Source: Burkholderiaceae bacterium
GTDB lineage: Bacteria; Pseudomonadota; Gammaproteobacteria; Burkholderiales; Burkholderiaceae_D
DNA length: 64,000 bases
NCBI GenBank assembly: GCA_030158675.1
Contig: JAOASL010000045.1
Coordinates: 41,124 to 105,123 of the forward strand
Reading direction: 5' to 3'
Shown here piece after piece: positions 1 to 9,323 of this stretch. Position numbers and translations under genes: made by a program. Every line of letters begins with the position of its first letter. Position 1 is the first letter of the stretch. Under the pieces are notes generated by a model. It saw only the letters and a list, made by a program, of their open reading frames with translations. It was not told the DNA's origin and did no database searches.

Positions 1-200
1 ATCTCGAGAAAACCATCAAGGCGGCACGCAAGACTTCGCAAAACCCGCGCCTTACTGTACTGGTCGGCGGACCGCTGTTGCTGCGCCGGCCCGAACTGTG
101 CGACATGATCGGCGCCGACGGCACGGCAGCCGATGCGCCCACCGCGCTGACCCTCGCCGGCAAACTCGTTCAGATCCAGCAGGAAGTCCGATTAAATTGA
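1..200 (+). CDS. C-terminal fragment of a cobalamin-binding-domain protein, AerR/PpaA type
   Basis: Only the last 65 codons are present, ending at TGA 198-200; the rest lies left of the window. The visible part contains a V-G-G-P-L-L-L run followed by a stretch around I-G-A-D-G-T-A-A-D-A, the usual end of a B12-binding Rossmann domain. In purple bacteria a B12-binding antirepressor (AerR/PpaA) is commonly encoded next to ppsR/crtJ and modulates it in response to light and redox. The neighbouring ppsR at 337 makes this the best reading, but the domain end alone cannot separate AerR/PpaA from other B12-binding proteins. Confidence 0.65.
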   Translation, partial: LEKTIKAARKTSQNPRLTVLVGGPLLLRRPELCDMIGADGTAADAPTALTLAGKLVQIQQEVRLN

Positions 201-336
201 GGTAAGTCAATATAGTCAGGCTAAATTGACACGACTCACTGTAATCCGATTGATAAAATTCGCAAACGCAGTCACAATCTGACTCGTTAGTAACTTATTT
301 CGGGCCTGCCCGGGTCGGGTGGGCAAGCCGGGATCC

Positions 337-1773
337 ATGCGAACATCAGTCGGCCAAACCTACGTGTCCACCTTCGAAACCCCCAAGCAGTCGCTGTCCG
401 GCCTCGGTTCGGATGCCATCTCCGCGGTGCTTAGCGCCGCGGCCGACGTGGTGCTGGTGCTCGACGCGGACGGTGTCATCCGCGATGTGTCCTCCACCAG
501 TCCCATCATCACCGCCAGCGGCGGATTGCGTAACTGGGCCGGCAAGCACTGGGTCGACCTCGTCACCATTGAATGCAAGGCAAAGATCGGGCGCATGCTG
601 GATGATGCCGCCGACGATGCGCGTGTCGTCTGGCGCCAGATCAACATCCCCTCCGAAGACGGCGGCGACCTCGCGCTGTCGTTCTGCGCGATTGGCGTCG
701 GCCCGAAAGGGCGTGTGATCGCGCTCGGCCGTGACCTGCGCGCGCAAGCCGAACTCCAGCAGCAGCTGGTCGATGCGCAACAGGCGCTCGAACGCGACTA
801 CCTGCGCCTGCGCCATCTCGAATCGCGCTATCGCATCCTGTTCGACCTGACCGGTGAAGGCGTGCTCGTCGTCGACGGCAAGAACCTGAAAGTCATCGAA
901 GCCAACCCGGCCGCCGCCACCGCGTTCGGCGCCAATGTGAGCAAACTGGTCGGGCGCAGCGTGCTTGATTGCATCGACGCGTCCTCGAAGACAGCGGCAG
1001 CCAAACTGCTCGACACCGTGCACGCCAGCGGCAAGCCGGACCAGCTGTCGATTCGGCTGGGCAAGCAGCGCGTCACCCTGTCGGTGTCGCTGATGCATGA
1101 AGAAACCGGCGAATTGCTGCTGCTGCGCGTCGGCAGCCTGCCGACCACGCAGGACGCCGCCAATGACGCGCGCGCCGAGGTGGTGCTGCGCGTGCTGGAG
1201 CAAACGCCGGATGCCTTCGTCGTCACCGACAACGATGGTGAAATCATCGCGGTCAATCGCGCTTTCTCCGAGATGGTGCAGCTGCCGCGCGCCGACCTGG
1301 CGCTGGGCGAATCGCTGGACCGCTGGCTCGGCCGTGCCGGCGTCGACCTGAACGTGCTGCTGGCCAATCTGCGCCAGCGCGGTAGTGTGCGGCTGTTCGC
1401 CACCACGCTGCGCAACGAAAACGGCCACGGCATTCCGGTCGAGATTTCCGCGGTGTCCGTGCCGCAGGGCGAGATGCCCGGACTGGGCTTCACCATCCGC
1501 GACATCGGTAGCCGCCTGAGTCCCGCTGACACCGGCCGCCACGACCTGCCTCGTTCGGCCGCGCAGCTGACCGAACTGGTCGGCCGCGTACCGCTGCGCG
1601 AGATCGTCGGCGAAACAACCGACCTGATCGAGAAGCTCTGCATCGAGGCCGCGCTGCAGCTGACGCAGGATAACCGCGCGACCGCAGCCGAAGTGCTGGG
1701 CCTGTCACGCCAGAGCCTGTATGTGAAGCTGCGTCAGTTCGGCATTGGCAACCTGGCCACCGAAGCAAAATAA
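337..1773 (+). CDS. ppsR: Photosynthesis gene repressor PpsR/CrtJ
   Basis: Transcriptional repressor of bacteriochlorophyll, carotenoid and light-harvesting genes. About 478 residues from ATG 337; an in-frame GTG at 319 would add six residues and neither start has a convincing ribosome site. Domains: an N-terminal PAS (about 25-140), a glutamine-rich helical linker (about 145-165), two more PAS domains (about 165-275 and 285-395), and a FIS-type helix-turn-helix at the extreme C terminus. A cysteine (about C435) sits just before the HTH, where the redox-sensitive cysteine of CrtJ/PpsR lies. It follows the B12-domain gene and precedes bchG, an order typical of purple bacterial clusters. A perfect PpsR-type box lies immediately downstream. 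Confidence 0.93.
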   Translation: MRTSVGQTYVSTFETPKQSLSGLGSDAISAVLSAAADVVLVLDADGVIRDVSSTSPIITASGGLRNWAGKHWVDLVTIECKAKIGRMLDDAADDARVVWRQINIPSEDGGDLALSFCAIGVGPKGRVIALGRDLRAQAELQQQLVDAQQALERDYLRLRHLESRYRILFDLTGEGVLVVDGKNLKVIEANPAAATAFGANVSKLVGRSVLDCIDASSKTAAAKLLDTVHASGKPDQLSIRLGKQRVTLSVSLMHEETGELLLLRVGSLPTTQDAANDARAEVVLRVLEQTPDAFVVTDNDGEIIAVNRAFSEMVQLPRADLALGESLDRWLGRAGVDLNVLLANLRQRGSVRLFATTLRNENGHGIPVEISAVSVPQGEMPGLGFTIRDIGSRLSPADTGRHDLPRSAAQLTELVGRVPLREIVGETTDLIEKLCIEAALQLTQDNRATAAEVLGLSRQSLYVKLRQFGIGNLATEAK

Positions 1774-1843
1774 GCGCCGCGCCGGAACGGCGGACGGAGG
1801 GCGGCAGTCCGTTCGAAAACACAGAAGTAAACTAATTAGTACA

Positions 1844-1875
1844 AAATCGGTGTCAATCTAGATTGACACCGATTT
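1844..1875. promoter_or_regulatory. Perfect 32-bp palindrome with PpsR/CrtJ-type box before bchG
   Basis: Arms AAATCGGTGTCAATCT (1844-1859) and AGATTGACACCGATTT (1860-1875) are exact reverse complements. The core 1851-1868 fits the PpsR/CrtJ consensus TGT-N12-ACA with the preferred TGTCA and TGACA ends. It lies 24 bp before the bchG start and 70 bp after ppsR. The right half also contains TTGACA (1863-1868), so a bound repressor could cover a -35 element, although I see no good -10 behind it. Assignment rests on the motif match and its position. Confidence 0.8.
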
Positions 1876-1899
1876 CTCCCGCATGCCACAATCGTTCGC

Positions 1900-2778
1900 A
1901 TGGCACGCCCTTCCCTGTCCGCTGTCGCCGAGCTGCTCAAACCCATCACCTGGTTCCCGCCGATGTGGGCTTTTGCCTGTGGCGTGATCGCCTCCGGTGT
2001 CGCGCTCGACGGGCAATGGCCACGGATTGCGATCGGCATCGTGCTCGCCGGACCGATGGTCTGCGCCAGCAGCCAGGCAGTCAATGACTGGTTCGACCGT
2101 CATGTCGACGCGATCAATGAACCGCAACGACCCATCCCCTCCGGCCGCATGCCCGGACGCTGGGGCCTCTATATCGCGATACTGTGGACCGGACTATCGC
2201 TGCTGGTCGCCACTCTGCTCGGGCCGTGGGGCTTCGGTGCGGCGGTTGCCGGATTGCTGCTGGCCTGGGCCTACAGCGCGCCGCCGCTGCGCCTGAAAAG
2301 CAATGGCTGGTGGGGCAATGCCGCCTGCGGCCTGTCCTACGAAGGCCTGGCATGGTTGACCGGCGCAGCCGTAATGGCCGGCGGCGCAATGCCGGGCGCC
2401 GGCTCACTGCTGCTGGCGCTGCTGTACAGCATGGCCGCCCACGGCATCATGACGCTTAACGATTTCAAGGCGATCGACGGCGACCGGCAGATGGGCATCG
2501 CGTCGCTGCCGGTGCAGCTGGGGGTTGACCGCGCCGCGCGCACGGCGTGCTGGGTGATGGTGCTGCCGCAGCTGGCCGTGGTCGGACTGCTGCTCAACTG
2601 GGATAAGCCATGGCATGCGCTGGCCGTGACGGCACTCGTGCTCGGACAAATACAACTGATGCGGCACTTCGTCGCGTCGCCGGTGGCGCGGGCGCTGCGG
2701 CTGTCCGCCTTCGGCGTGCCGCTGCTGGTGACGGGCATGATGATCGCGGCCTTCGCGCTGCGCAGCTTGGAGAAATGA
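1900..2778 (+). CDS. bchG: Bacteriochlorophyll synthase BchG
   Basis: Membrane prenyltransferase of the UbiA family that esterifies bacteriochlorophyllide with geranylgeranyl or phytyl diphosphate. The 292-residue protein has the family length and multiple hydrophobic helices. The Asp-rich motif N62-D-W-F-D-R-H-V-D70 followed by N-E-P-Q-R-P-I-P-S-G is the signature of chlorophyll synthases. A second polar motif (L-N-D-F-K-A-I-D-G-D) appears about two thirds along. Its last codons overlap a possible ATG of the next gene (ATGA at 2775-2778), indicating an operon with the carrier gene and bchP. The upstream palindrome suggests PpsR control. Confidence 0.95.
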   Translation: MARPSLSAVAELLKPITWFPPMWAFACGVIASGVALDGQWPRIAIGIVLAGPMVCASSQAVNDWFDRHVDAINEPQRPIPSGRMPGRWGLYIAILWTGLSLLVATLLGPWGFGAAVAGLLLAWAYSAPPLRLKSNGWWGNAACGLSYEGLAWLTGAAVMAGGAMPGAGSLLLALLYSMAAHGIMTLNDFKAIDGDRQMGIASLPVQLGVDRAARTACWVMVLPQLAVVGLLLNWDKPWHALAVTALVLGQIQLMRHFVASPVARALRLSAFGVPLLVTGMMIAAFALRSLEK

Positions 2779-2780
2779 AC

Positions 2781-4109
2781 ATGGACAAAACCTTCGGATG
2801 GCTACAGGTGGTGCGGCTGGGTCTGGTGCAGGCCTCGCTCGGCGCGATCGTCGTGCTGATGACGTCCACGCTGAACCGGATCATGGTGGTCGAACTGGCG
2901 CTGCCGGCCATGCTGCCCGGCGCACTGGTCGCGCTGCACTATCTGGTGCAGATGTCGCGGCCGCGAATGGGACACGGCTCCGACCAGGGCACACGCAGAA
3001 CGCCATGGATCATCGGCGGCATGACCGTACTGGCCGCCGGCGCACTCAGTGCGACGCTGGCCACGGTATGGATGCCGGGCTCACCGGTGCTCGGCCTGCT
3101 GCTGGCGCTGGCCGGCTTCGTGATGATCGGTCTCGGCGTCGGCGCGGCCGGCACCTCGCTGCTGGTGCTGCTGGCCATGCGCGTGGCCAGCGAACGGCGC
3201 GCCGCCGCCGCAACCGTGGTCTGGCTGATGATGATCGTCGGTTTCGCCGTCACCGCCGGGGTGGCCGGCAAGCTGCTCGATCCGTATTCGCCGATGCGAC
3301 TGCTGGCGGTGACGGGCGTGGTCTGCTTGGTGGCGCTGACGATCACCGTACTGGCGTTGTTCCGTGTCGAGGGCGGTGCAGGCGAGCCGGCCGCCGGCCG
3401 TCGGCCCGCGCGCGCGGTCGCATTCCGCACCGCGCTGGCCGAAGTCTGGCAGGAAGCCGCCGCGCGCCAGTTCACGGTGTTTATTTTCATATCGATGCTG
3501 GCGTATAGCGCGCAGGATCTGATCCTCGAACCCTTCGCCGGCAGTGTATTCGGCTTCACACCGGGCGAATCGACCAGCCTGTCCGGCGTGCAGCACGGCG
3601 GCGTACTGGCCGGCATGCTGCTGGTCGCTGCAGTGGGCAGCAAATTTGCGCGTGGACGCGCCGGCTCGCTGCGGCTCTGGTGCGTCGGCGGCTGCATCGC
3701 ATCGGCCGCAGCACTCGCCGGCCTTGCGCTGGCCGGCCATGTCGGCGCGCCCTGGCCGCTGAAGGCCAACGTCTTCCTGATGGGGGCGGCCAACGGCGCC
3801 TTCTCGATCGCCGCGATCGGCCAGATGATGCGGCTCGCCACCGAAGGGCGCGCATCGCGCGAAGGCGTGCGCATGGGGCTGTGGGGCGCGGCGCAAGCCA
3901 TTGCATTCGGCTTCGGCGGACTGGCCGGCACGGCCGCCAGCGACCTGGCGCACTGGCTGATCGCATCCAACGGTGCCGCCTATGGCAGTGTGTTCGCTGC
4001 CGAGGCGCTGTTATTCGTCGCGTCCGCCGCGCTCGCGCTGCGCATTCCTCTGGCGGGCAGCCAGTGGAGCAAGCAGCCTCCGCGGACGGCACGGCCGTCG
4101 TTCTCCTGA
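2781..4109 (+). CDS. BCD-family MFS carrier, PucC/LhaA/Bch2-like
   Basis: Polytopic membrane protein of the bacteriochlorophyll delivery family within the major facilitator superfamily, thought to help assemble light-harvesting complexes. From ATG 2781 it has 442 residues and about twelve hydrophobic segments. ATG 2781 is preferred over ATG 2775 because GGAG at 2769-2772 is 8 bp from it but only 2 bp from the other. The family signature region M-S-R-P-R-M-G-H-G-S-D follows the second helix. Its place between bchG and bchP matches the ORF known as bch2/orf428 in Rhodobacter. Which complex it serves cannot be told from the sequence. Confidence 0.9.
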   Translation: MDKTFGWLQVVRLGLVQASLGAIVVLMTSTLNRIMVVELALPAMLPGALVALHYLVQMSRPRMGHGSDQGTRRTPWIIGGMTVLAAGALSATLATVWMPGSPVLGLLLALAGFVMIGLGVGAAGTSLLVLLAMRVASERRAAAATVVWLMMIVGFAVTAGVAGKLLDPYSPMRLLAVTGVVCLVALTITVLALFRVEGGAGEPAAGRRPARAVAFRTALAEVWQEAAARQFTVFIFISMLAYSAQDLILEPFAGSVFGFTPGESTSLSGVQHGGVLAGMLLVAAVGSKFARGRAGSLRLWCVGGCIASAAALAGLALAGHVGAPWPLKANVFLMGAANGAFSIAAIGQMMRLATEGRASREGVRMGLWGAAQAIAFGFGGLAGTAASDLAHWLIASNGAAYGSVFAAEALLFVASAALALRIPLAGSQWSKQPPRTARPSFS

Positions 4110-4188
4110 ATTTTTACTGACTCGCTGCCGGCTTGTTGCTGATGTTTGCCGACTTTTCCCGATGCTTGCCATCCGCCCGGAGGCTGCC

Positions 4189-5397
4189 ATGAATGAAGTT
4201 TTCGATGTCGCCATCGTCGGCGGCGGCCCCGCCGGCGCCACAGCCGCGCACGACCTCGCACGGCGCGGATACCACGTGATGCTGCTCGACCGAGGCGGCC
4301 GGATCAAGCCCTGTGGCGGCGCGATTCCGCCGCGCGCAATCAAGGACTTCGATATTCCCGATCACCTGCTGGTGGCCAAGGCACGTTCGGCGCGCATGAT
4401 CGCGCCGAGCGGCAAGACTGTCGATATTCCGATCGAAGATGGTTTCGTCGGACTGGTCGACCGCGAGCACTTCGACGAATGGCTGCGCGAGCGCGCCGCG
4501 TCGGCCGGTGCGGTGCGCCGCAACGGCAAGTTCGAGCGCGTCGGCCACGACGAGGATGGCTGCGCGACGATTACTTTTATTGACGGCAGCACCGATGAGG
4601 CCGCAGAGAGTGGCATCGCCCTACGCCGCACGATTCGCGCGCGCGCCGTGATCGGCGCGGACGGCGCACGCTCAGCGGTGGCGCAGCAGGCCGTGCCGGG
4701 CGCCGAAAAAACGAAATATGTGTTTGCATATCATGAGATCGTGCGCGCGCCCGACATCAAGCCGGCCGACTATGACGGTACGCGCTGCGACGTGTTCTAC
4801 CAGGGCCATCTGTCGCCGGACTTCTACGGCTGGGTCTTCCCGCACGGCGACACACTGTCGATCGGCACCGGCAGCGCCGACAAGGGCTTCTCGCTGCGCC
4901 ACGCGACCAGCGCGTTACGCTCGGCAGTCGGGCTGCAGGATGCCGTCACGGTACGTCGCGAAGGCGCGCCGCTGCCAATGAAGCCATTACCTCGCTGGGA
5001 CAATGGACGCGATGTGGTGCTGGCCGGTGATGCAGCGGGCGTAGTCGCACCCTCATCCGGCGAAGGTATCTACTATGCGATGGCGGGCGGACGGCTGGCG
5101 GCGGACGCGGTCGCGCAGATGCTGGCCACCGGTGACGCGCGCTGCCTGGCGCAGGCGCGCCGCAACTTCATGCGCGCGCATGGCAAGGTGTTCTGGGTTC
5201 TGGGTATCATGCAGAAGTTCTGGTACGCAAACGACCGTCGGCGCGAACGCTTCGTGGCGATGTGCCGCGACAAGGATGTGCAAAAGCTCACCTTCGACGC
5301 GTACATGAACAAGGAACTGGTGCGCAGCAAACCGCTGGCGCACGCGAAGATTTTCTTCAAGGACATGGCCCACCTGCTGGGTCTGGCGAAAGTTTGA
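4189..5397 (+). CDS. bchP: Geranylgeranyl reductase BchP
   Basis: FAD-dependent reductase that saturates the geranylgeranyl tail of bacteriochlorophyll (or its diphosphate) to phytyl. From ATG 4189, preceded by GGAGG at 4179-4183, the protein has 402 residues. It opens with the dinucleotide-binding motif G-G-G-P-A-G-A-T-A-A, followed by the C-G-G-A-I-P-P stretch of this family. The second FAD motif G-D-A-A-G-V-V-A-P-S-S-G-E-G lies near residue 285. An 79-bp gap separates it from the carrier gene, and tspO follows closely, so the four genes probably form one transcription unit. Confidence 0.95.
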   Translation: MNEVFDVAIVGGGPAGATAAHDLARRGYHVMLLDRGGRIKPCGGAIPPRAIKDFDIPDHLLVAKARSARMIAPSGKTVDIPIEDGFVGLVDREHFDEWLRERAASAGAVRRNGKFERVGHDEDGCATITFIDGSTDEAAESGIALRRTIRARAVIGADGARSAVAQQAVPGAEKTKYVFAYHEIVRAPDIKPADYDGTRCDVFYQGHLSPDFYGWVFPHGDTLSIGTGSADKGFSLRHATSALRSAVGLQDAVTVRREGAPLPMKPLPRWDNGRDVVLAGDAAGVVAPSSGEGIYYAMAGGRLAADAVAQMLATGDARCLAQARRNFMRAHGKVFWVLGIMQKFWYANDRRRERFVAMCRDKDVQKLTFDAYMNKELVRSKPLAHAKIFFKDMAHLLGLAKV

Positions 5398-5417
5398 AAC
5401 GAAAGTCTGAAACAACA

Positions 5418-5912
5418 GTGATATCCGTGACACCCTCCGCACGCGCACCAAACAAAGACATCCTCATCGCCGTCGTGCTGGCGATCGTCGTCGGCGGCAT
5501 CGGCGGCGCCGCCACCAACATCGGCCCGTGGTATTACGGCCTCATCAAGCCGTCATGGCAGCCGCCCGACTGGCTGTTCGGCCCGGTCTGGACAACGATT
5601 TACGTGCTGACGGCCATTGCCGGCGTGCGCGCATGGCGGCGCGCCAATCCGACCGAACGTCGCTACTTCAGCGGTGCGCTGGCACTGAATATTGTGCTGA
5701 ATATTCTGTGGAGCGTGATCTTCTTCACGCTCCGGCGACCTGAACTGGCGCTGCTCGAGGTGGTGCCCCTGTGGCTGTCGATTGCACTGCTGGCACTGCT
5801 GGTGCGGCGCTATTCGCCGCTGTCCGCAGCGCTGCTGATGCCCTATCTGCTGTGGGTGGCGTTTGCGGCTTACCTGAACTGGACCATCGTGCGCCTGAAT
5901 GGCCTGATCTGA
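5418..5912 (+). CDS. tspO: Tryptophan-rich sensory protein TspO
   Basis: Small outer-membrane or membrane protein of the TspO/MBR family that binds tetrapyrroles and tunes photosynthesis gene expression in Rhodobacter. About 164 residues with five hydrophobic segments and the family motif W-Y-x-x-L-x-K-P-S-W-Q-P-P near the start of the conserved part. The start is uncertain: GTG 5418, GTG 5427 and an upstream TTG overlapping the bchP stop are all in frame; no start has a clear ribosome site. It begins about 20 bp after bchP, which supports a role in tetrapyrrole or photosynthesis control here. Confidence 0.92.
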   Translation: MISVTPSARAPNKDILIAVVLAIVVGGIGGAATNIGPWYYGLIKPSWQPPDWLFGPVWTTIYVLTAIAGVRAWRRANPTERRYFSGALALNIVLNILWSVIFFTLRRPELALLEVVPLWLSIALLALLVRRYSPLSAALLMPYLLWVAFAAYLNWTIVRLNGLI

Positions 5913-5935
5913 CTGGCTTTCTCGGCGGGGGTCCG

Positions 5936-6634
5936 TCAGGCCCCCATCAGCTCAGGCATCAGTTCCGTCAACTCGTCCACAACCACCTGCGCTTCGTCGA
6001 AAAGCTCGTCGGCAAAGAATTCGCTCTTGACGATCGCCACCGGCAGCCCGGCCTGCCGTGCCGCCAGCATGCCATTACGCGAGTCCTCGATCGCACAACA
6101 GCGCAACGCCGACAAGCCCAGCCGCACGAGTGCCAGCTCATAGGCTTCCGGGTCGGGCTTCTTGGCACTCACATCCTCGCCGCAGACGATCACGGCGGGT
6201 TCGGGAATCACCAGCGGCGCAAGGCTGTAGGTCCACAGCGCTTCCCAGTTCGCGCGGCTGGTCGTGGTGACCACGCCCCAGGCAATATTATTCAGCGCCA
6301 GCGTCATCACCAGCGCACGAAAGCCGGCGCGTGCGGGCACGGCGCCGGACTGCATGATCTGCGCGACATGCCGGTTTTTTGCGCGATGCACCTGCAGCAG
6401 CCGTTCGCGCAGGGCTTCGGCATCCTCGCCATTTTCCTGGGCAAAGCGGAATAGCCGCTCGACGCCGCCGGCAGTTTTCAGCAGGCGCCGGTAGTCTTCG
6501 CGACGCCAGTGCCAGGGCAAGCCAGCCTCCCTGAACGCATGATTGAACGCCGGCAGGTGCGCCCGGCCCTCGGTCTCTGCAATGGTGCCGTCAAGATCAA
6601 ACAGCACGCAGCGATGGCGGCCCGGGATGATCAT
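5936..6634 (-). CDS. cbbY: HAD-family phosphatase CbbY
   Basis: HAD hydrolase of 232 residues. The CbbY family removes phosphate from xylulose-1,5-bisphosphate, a misfire product that inhibits red-type Rubisco. Motif I is [15 protein letters not shown] near the N terminus, motif III lies in [11 protein letters not shown], and motif IV in A-I-E-D-S. The start overlaps the cbbA stop by ATGA (6631-6634), making it the last gene of the leftward cbb operon. A second HAD phosphatase in the operon (cbbZ) has the phosphoglycolate-type sequence, so the two roles are separable by sequence and position. Confidence 0.88.
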   Translation of the reverse strand: MIIPGRHRCVLFDLDGTIAETEGRAHLPAFNHAFREAGLPWHWRREDYRRLLKTAGGVERLFRFAQENGEDAEALRERLLQVHRAKNRHVAQIMQSGAVPARAGFRALVMTLALNNIAWGVVTTTSRANWEALWTYSLAPLVIPEPAVIVCGEDVSAKKPDPEAYELALVRLGLSALRCCAIEDSRNGMLAARQAGLPVAIVKSEFFADELFDEAQVVVDELTELMPELMGA

Positions 6635-7701
6635 GCCGCCCGCACCCGCGCGCGCAGCTCGCCCTTGACGTAGCGGTCGGCCATGCGATCGAGCGGCACC
6701 GCCTTGATCTTCGACGCATGTCCGGCCGAGCCGAAGGCATCGAAACGGTCGCGACAGACTTTTTTCGCTGCGGCCGTCGCCGCTTTCAGGAAAGCGCGCG
6801 GATCGAATTCGTCGGGCTTGTCGGCCATCGCCTTGCGCATCGCCGCCGTCATCGCCAGACGAATGTCGGTATCGATATTGACCTTGCGCACACCGTGCCG
6901 TATGCCCTCGACAATCTCGCCGACTGGCACGCCATAGGTCTCCTTGATGTCGCCACCGTAGTCACGGATCATCTGCAAATACTCCTGCGGCACCGACGAT
7001 GAGCCGTGCATCACCAGATGGGTGCTCGGGATGCGTGCATGAATCGCCCTGATGCGATCAATCGCCAGAATGTCACCGGTCGGCGGGCGACTGAACTTGT
7101 ACGCACCGTGGCTGGTGCCGATCGCAATCGCCAGCGCATCAACCTGCGTGGCGGCGACGAAGGCGGCCGCCTCGTCGGGGTCGGTCAGCAGCTGCGCCTG
7201 CTCGAGCGTGCCTTCGGCACCGACGCCGTCCTCTTCACCTGCCTGGCCGGTCTCGAGCGAACCGAGACAGCCGAGCTCTCCCTCGACCGACACGCCGACC
7301 GCATGCGCCATCTCGACCACGCGGCGCGTGACGTCCACGTTATACGCATAGTCGGCCGGCGTCTTGGCGTCTTCTTTCAGCGAGCCATCCATCATCACGC
7401 TGGAAAAGCCGCTGCGAATCGAGCCCTGGCACACCGCAGGCGATGCGCCATGGTCCTGATGCATGCAGACGGGTATGTCCGGGTATTGTTCGAGTGCGGC
7501 CTCGACCAGCTTGCGCAGGAAAGCTTCACCCGCATATTTGCGTGCGCCGGCCGATGCCTGCAGGATCACCGGGCTGTCGCACTCATCGGCGGCCTGCAAA
7601 ATGGCATGAATCTGCTCCATGTTGTTGACGTTGAATGCGGGCAGTCCGTACTGGTGCTCGGCCGCGTGGTCGAGCAGCTGCCGCAATGAGATCAGGGCCA
7701 T
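6631..7701 (-). CDS. cbbA: Fructose-1,6/sedoheptulose-1,7-bisphosphate aldolase, class II, CbbA
   Basis: Zinc-dependent aldolase of the Calvin cycle condensing triose phosphates with aldehyde acceptors. From the ATG at 7701 it has 356 residues; an upstream in-frame extension to 7788 is rejected because a GGAG ribosome site lies just before 7701. Metal and substrate motifs are visible: M-H-Q-D-H-G near residue 83, G-E-L-G-C-L-G, and V-M-H-G-S-S-S. The length and the cbb context match the CbbA subfamily of proteobacteria rather than the glycolytic FbaA. It lies between cbbZ and cbbY in the operon. Confidence 0.95.
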   Translation of the reverse strand: MALISLRQLLDHAAEHQYGLPAFNVNNMEQIHAILQAADECDSPVILQASAGARKYAGEAFLRKLVEAALEQYPDIPVCMHQDHGASPAVCQGSIRSGFSSVMMDGSLKEDAKTPADYAYNVDVTRRVVEMAHAVGVSVEGELGCLGSLETGQAGEEDGVGAEGTLEQAQLLTDPDEAAAFVAATQVDALAIAIGTSHGAYKFSRPPTGDILAIDRIRAIHARIPSTHLVMHGSSSVPQEYLQMIRDYGGDIKETYGVPVGEIVEGIRHGVRKVNIDTDIRLAMTAAMRKAMADKPDEFDPRAFLKAATAAAKKVCRDRFDAFGSAGHASKIKAVPLDRMADRYVKGELRARVRAA

Positions 7702-7720
7702 GGGGGTCTCCTCTGGATTA

Positions 7721-8374
7721 TTAATGGCGAAAGAAAGTCGGCACGTCGCGAATATCCGGCACGATCCGGTCCGGCATGGCGTCCGCAATCGGCCGGCCGA
7801 GGTTGTAGCCGTACGGGACGGCCCAGCAGATCACGCCGGCCGCGCGTGCGGTGGAGACATCGATCTCGGAATCGCCGACGAAGAGTGCCTCGCCACGGGT
7901 CGCGCCAAGCGCCGACAGGCAGTGTTCGATCACGCCCGGGTGCGGCTTCTTGACGGCCAGCGAATCGCCGCAAATGACCAGATCGAAGGCATCGGCCAAC
8001 CCGTGCCGCTCGAGCACGCGCTCGGTGAAGCGGCGCTCCTTGTTGGTGACGATGGCCTGCTTCACCCCATAGGCGCGCGCGCGCCGCAAGGTGTCCAGCA
8101 CATGCGGGAAGGGGCGGCTGCTGGTGCCGGCGGTCTGTTCGTAATGATGAATGAAGCGTTCCATCACTGTTTCCCACGGTGCGTCTGTCGGGCCAGAGGT
8201 GTGCTGCCACGCGGTCTTCATCAGCCAGCCGGTGCCGTGGCCTATCCAGTCGCGCACCTGCGCCTGACTCACCTGCGCATGGCAAAATTCGGCCAGCGTC
8301 AGGTTGACTGCCTGCGTGATTTCGGCAGCCGTGTCCAGCAGGGTGCCGTCGAGGTCGTACATCACAACTGCCAT
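7721..8374 (-). CDS. cbbZ: Phosphoglycolate phosphatase CbbZ/Gph
   Basis: HAD phosphatase that hydrolyses 2-phosphoglycolate, the toxic product of Rubisco oxygenation. The 217-residue protein starts [15 protein letters not shown], the HAD nucleophile motif. T-N-K-E (motif II) and V-K-K-P-H-P (motif III) follow, and F-V-G-D-S-E-I-D (motif IV) is close to the Gph pattern. It lies 20-25 bp from both neighbours, cbbP upstream and cbbA downstream, in the same leftward operon. A general gph function outside autotrophy is also possible. Confidence 0.9.
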   Translation of the reverse strand: MAVVMYDLDGTLLDTAAEITQAVNLTLAEFCHAQVSQAQVRDWIGHGTGWLMKTAWQHTSGPTDAPWETVMERFIHHYEQTAGTSSRPFPHVLDTLRRARAYGVKQAIVTNKERRFTERVLERHGLADAFDLVICGDSLAVKKPHPGVIEHCLSALGATRGEALFVGDSEIDVSTARAAGVICWAVPYGYNLGRPIADAMPDRIVPDIRDVPTFFRH

Positions 8375-8397
8375 ACCATGCTCCTCAGAGAATGCGA

Positions 8398-9270
8398 TCA
8401 GGCACGCCGCCTGCGGTCCATCAGACGCAAGATCATCGGTGTGAAAATCAGTTGCATCGCCAGTCCCATCTTGCCGCCAGGGATGACGAAGGTATTTGGG
8501 CGCGTCATCCAGGAGCGCTCGATCATGGATAGCAGATACGGAAAGTCGATGCCCTTGGGGTCCGCGAAACGGATCACGACCATGCTCTCTTCCGCGCTCG
8601 GAATGTCCTTCGCGATGAACGGATTCGACGTGTCGACGGTCGGCACCCGCTGAAAGTTCACGTGCGTGCGCGAGAACTGCGGACAGATATGGCGTGTGTA
8701 ATCCGGCATGCGCCGCAAAATGGTGTCGAGCACCGCATCCTGCGAATAGCCACGCATGTTCTGGTCACGGTGCAGCTTCTGTATCCATTCGAGGTTAATG
8801 ATCGGCACCACGCCGACCAGCAGATCGACATGCGACGCCACGTCGGCGTCGTCACCGACATAGCCGCCGTGCAGTCCCTCATAGAACAGCAGCCCGGCGC
8901 CTTCGTCCATGTCGCGCCATGGCGTGAAGGTACCGGGCGCCTGCCCGTGCTCGGCGGCCTCGCCGTCGTCATGGATGTATTTGCGCACACGCCCCTGCCC
9001 GGTCTGGCCGAACTGACGGAAAGTGTCCGCCAGCTCGCCGAGCAAGTTCGCGTCCGGACTGAAATGGCTGAACGCCAGGTTGCCGGTCGCCTGCTGCCGC
9101 TTCATTTCCTCGCGCATCGCCAGACGGTCGTAGCGGTGCATCGAATCGCCTTCGAGGATCTGCGCGCTGATGGCCTCGCGGCGGAAGATGTGCTGGAAGC
9201 TCTTCATGACCGTCGTGGTGCCGGCGCCGGATGAGCCAGTAATAGCGACGATGGGGTGTTTTACGGACAC
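8398..9270 (-). CDS. cbbP: Phosphoribulokinase CbbP
   Basis: ATP-dependent kinase making ribulose-1,5-bisphosphate, the CO2 acceptor. The 290-residue protein starts at GTG 9270, as the codon before S-V-K-H reads GTG. Walker A is G-S-S-G-A-G-T-T-T near residue 12. The proteobacterial-type features are D-S-M-H-R-Y, F-Y-E-G-L-H-G-G-Y (Walker B area) and a C-terminal basic tail. Bacterial PRKs of this octameric class are allosterically activated by NADH. It sits between cbbF and cbbZ. Confidence 0.96.
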   Translation of the reverse strand: MSVKHPIVAITGSSGAGTTTVMKSFQHIFRREAISAQILEGDSMHRYDRLAMREEMKRQQATGNLAFSHFSPDANLLGELADTFRQFGQTGQGRVRKYIHDDGEAAEHGQAPGTFTPWRDMDEGAGLLFYEGLHGGYVGDDADVASHVDLLVGVVPIINLEWIQKLHRDQNMRGYSQDAVLDTILRRMPDYTRHICPQFSRTHVNFQRVPTVDTSNPFIAKDIPSAEESMVVIRFADPKGIDFPYLLSMIERSWMTRPNTFVIPGGKMGLAMQLIFTPMILRLMDRRRRA

Positions 9271-9323
9271 AATGGTCTCCGGTATTCAGGTATCGAGGGC
9301 AATCGCTGACAGATGGTCAACGC

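Noticed and set aside
204-231. Inverted repeat GTCAA-N15-TTGAC upstream of ppsR
   Set aside because: Spacing is wrong for a PpsR TGT-N12-ACA box and the outer bases do not match; a promoter here is plausible but not a PpsR site.
346-1542. Long opposite-strand open frame across ppsR
   Set aside because: It has an implausible His/Gln/Arg-rich translation typical of antisense of GC-rich coding DNA, with no motif; ppsR in the plus strand is secure.
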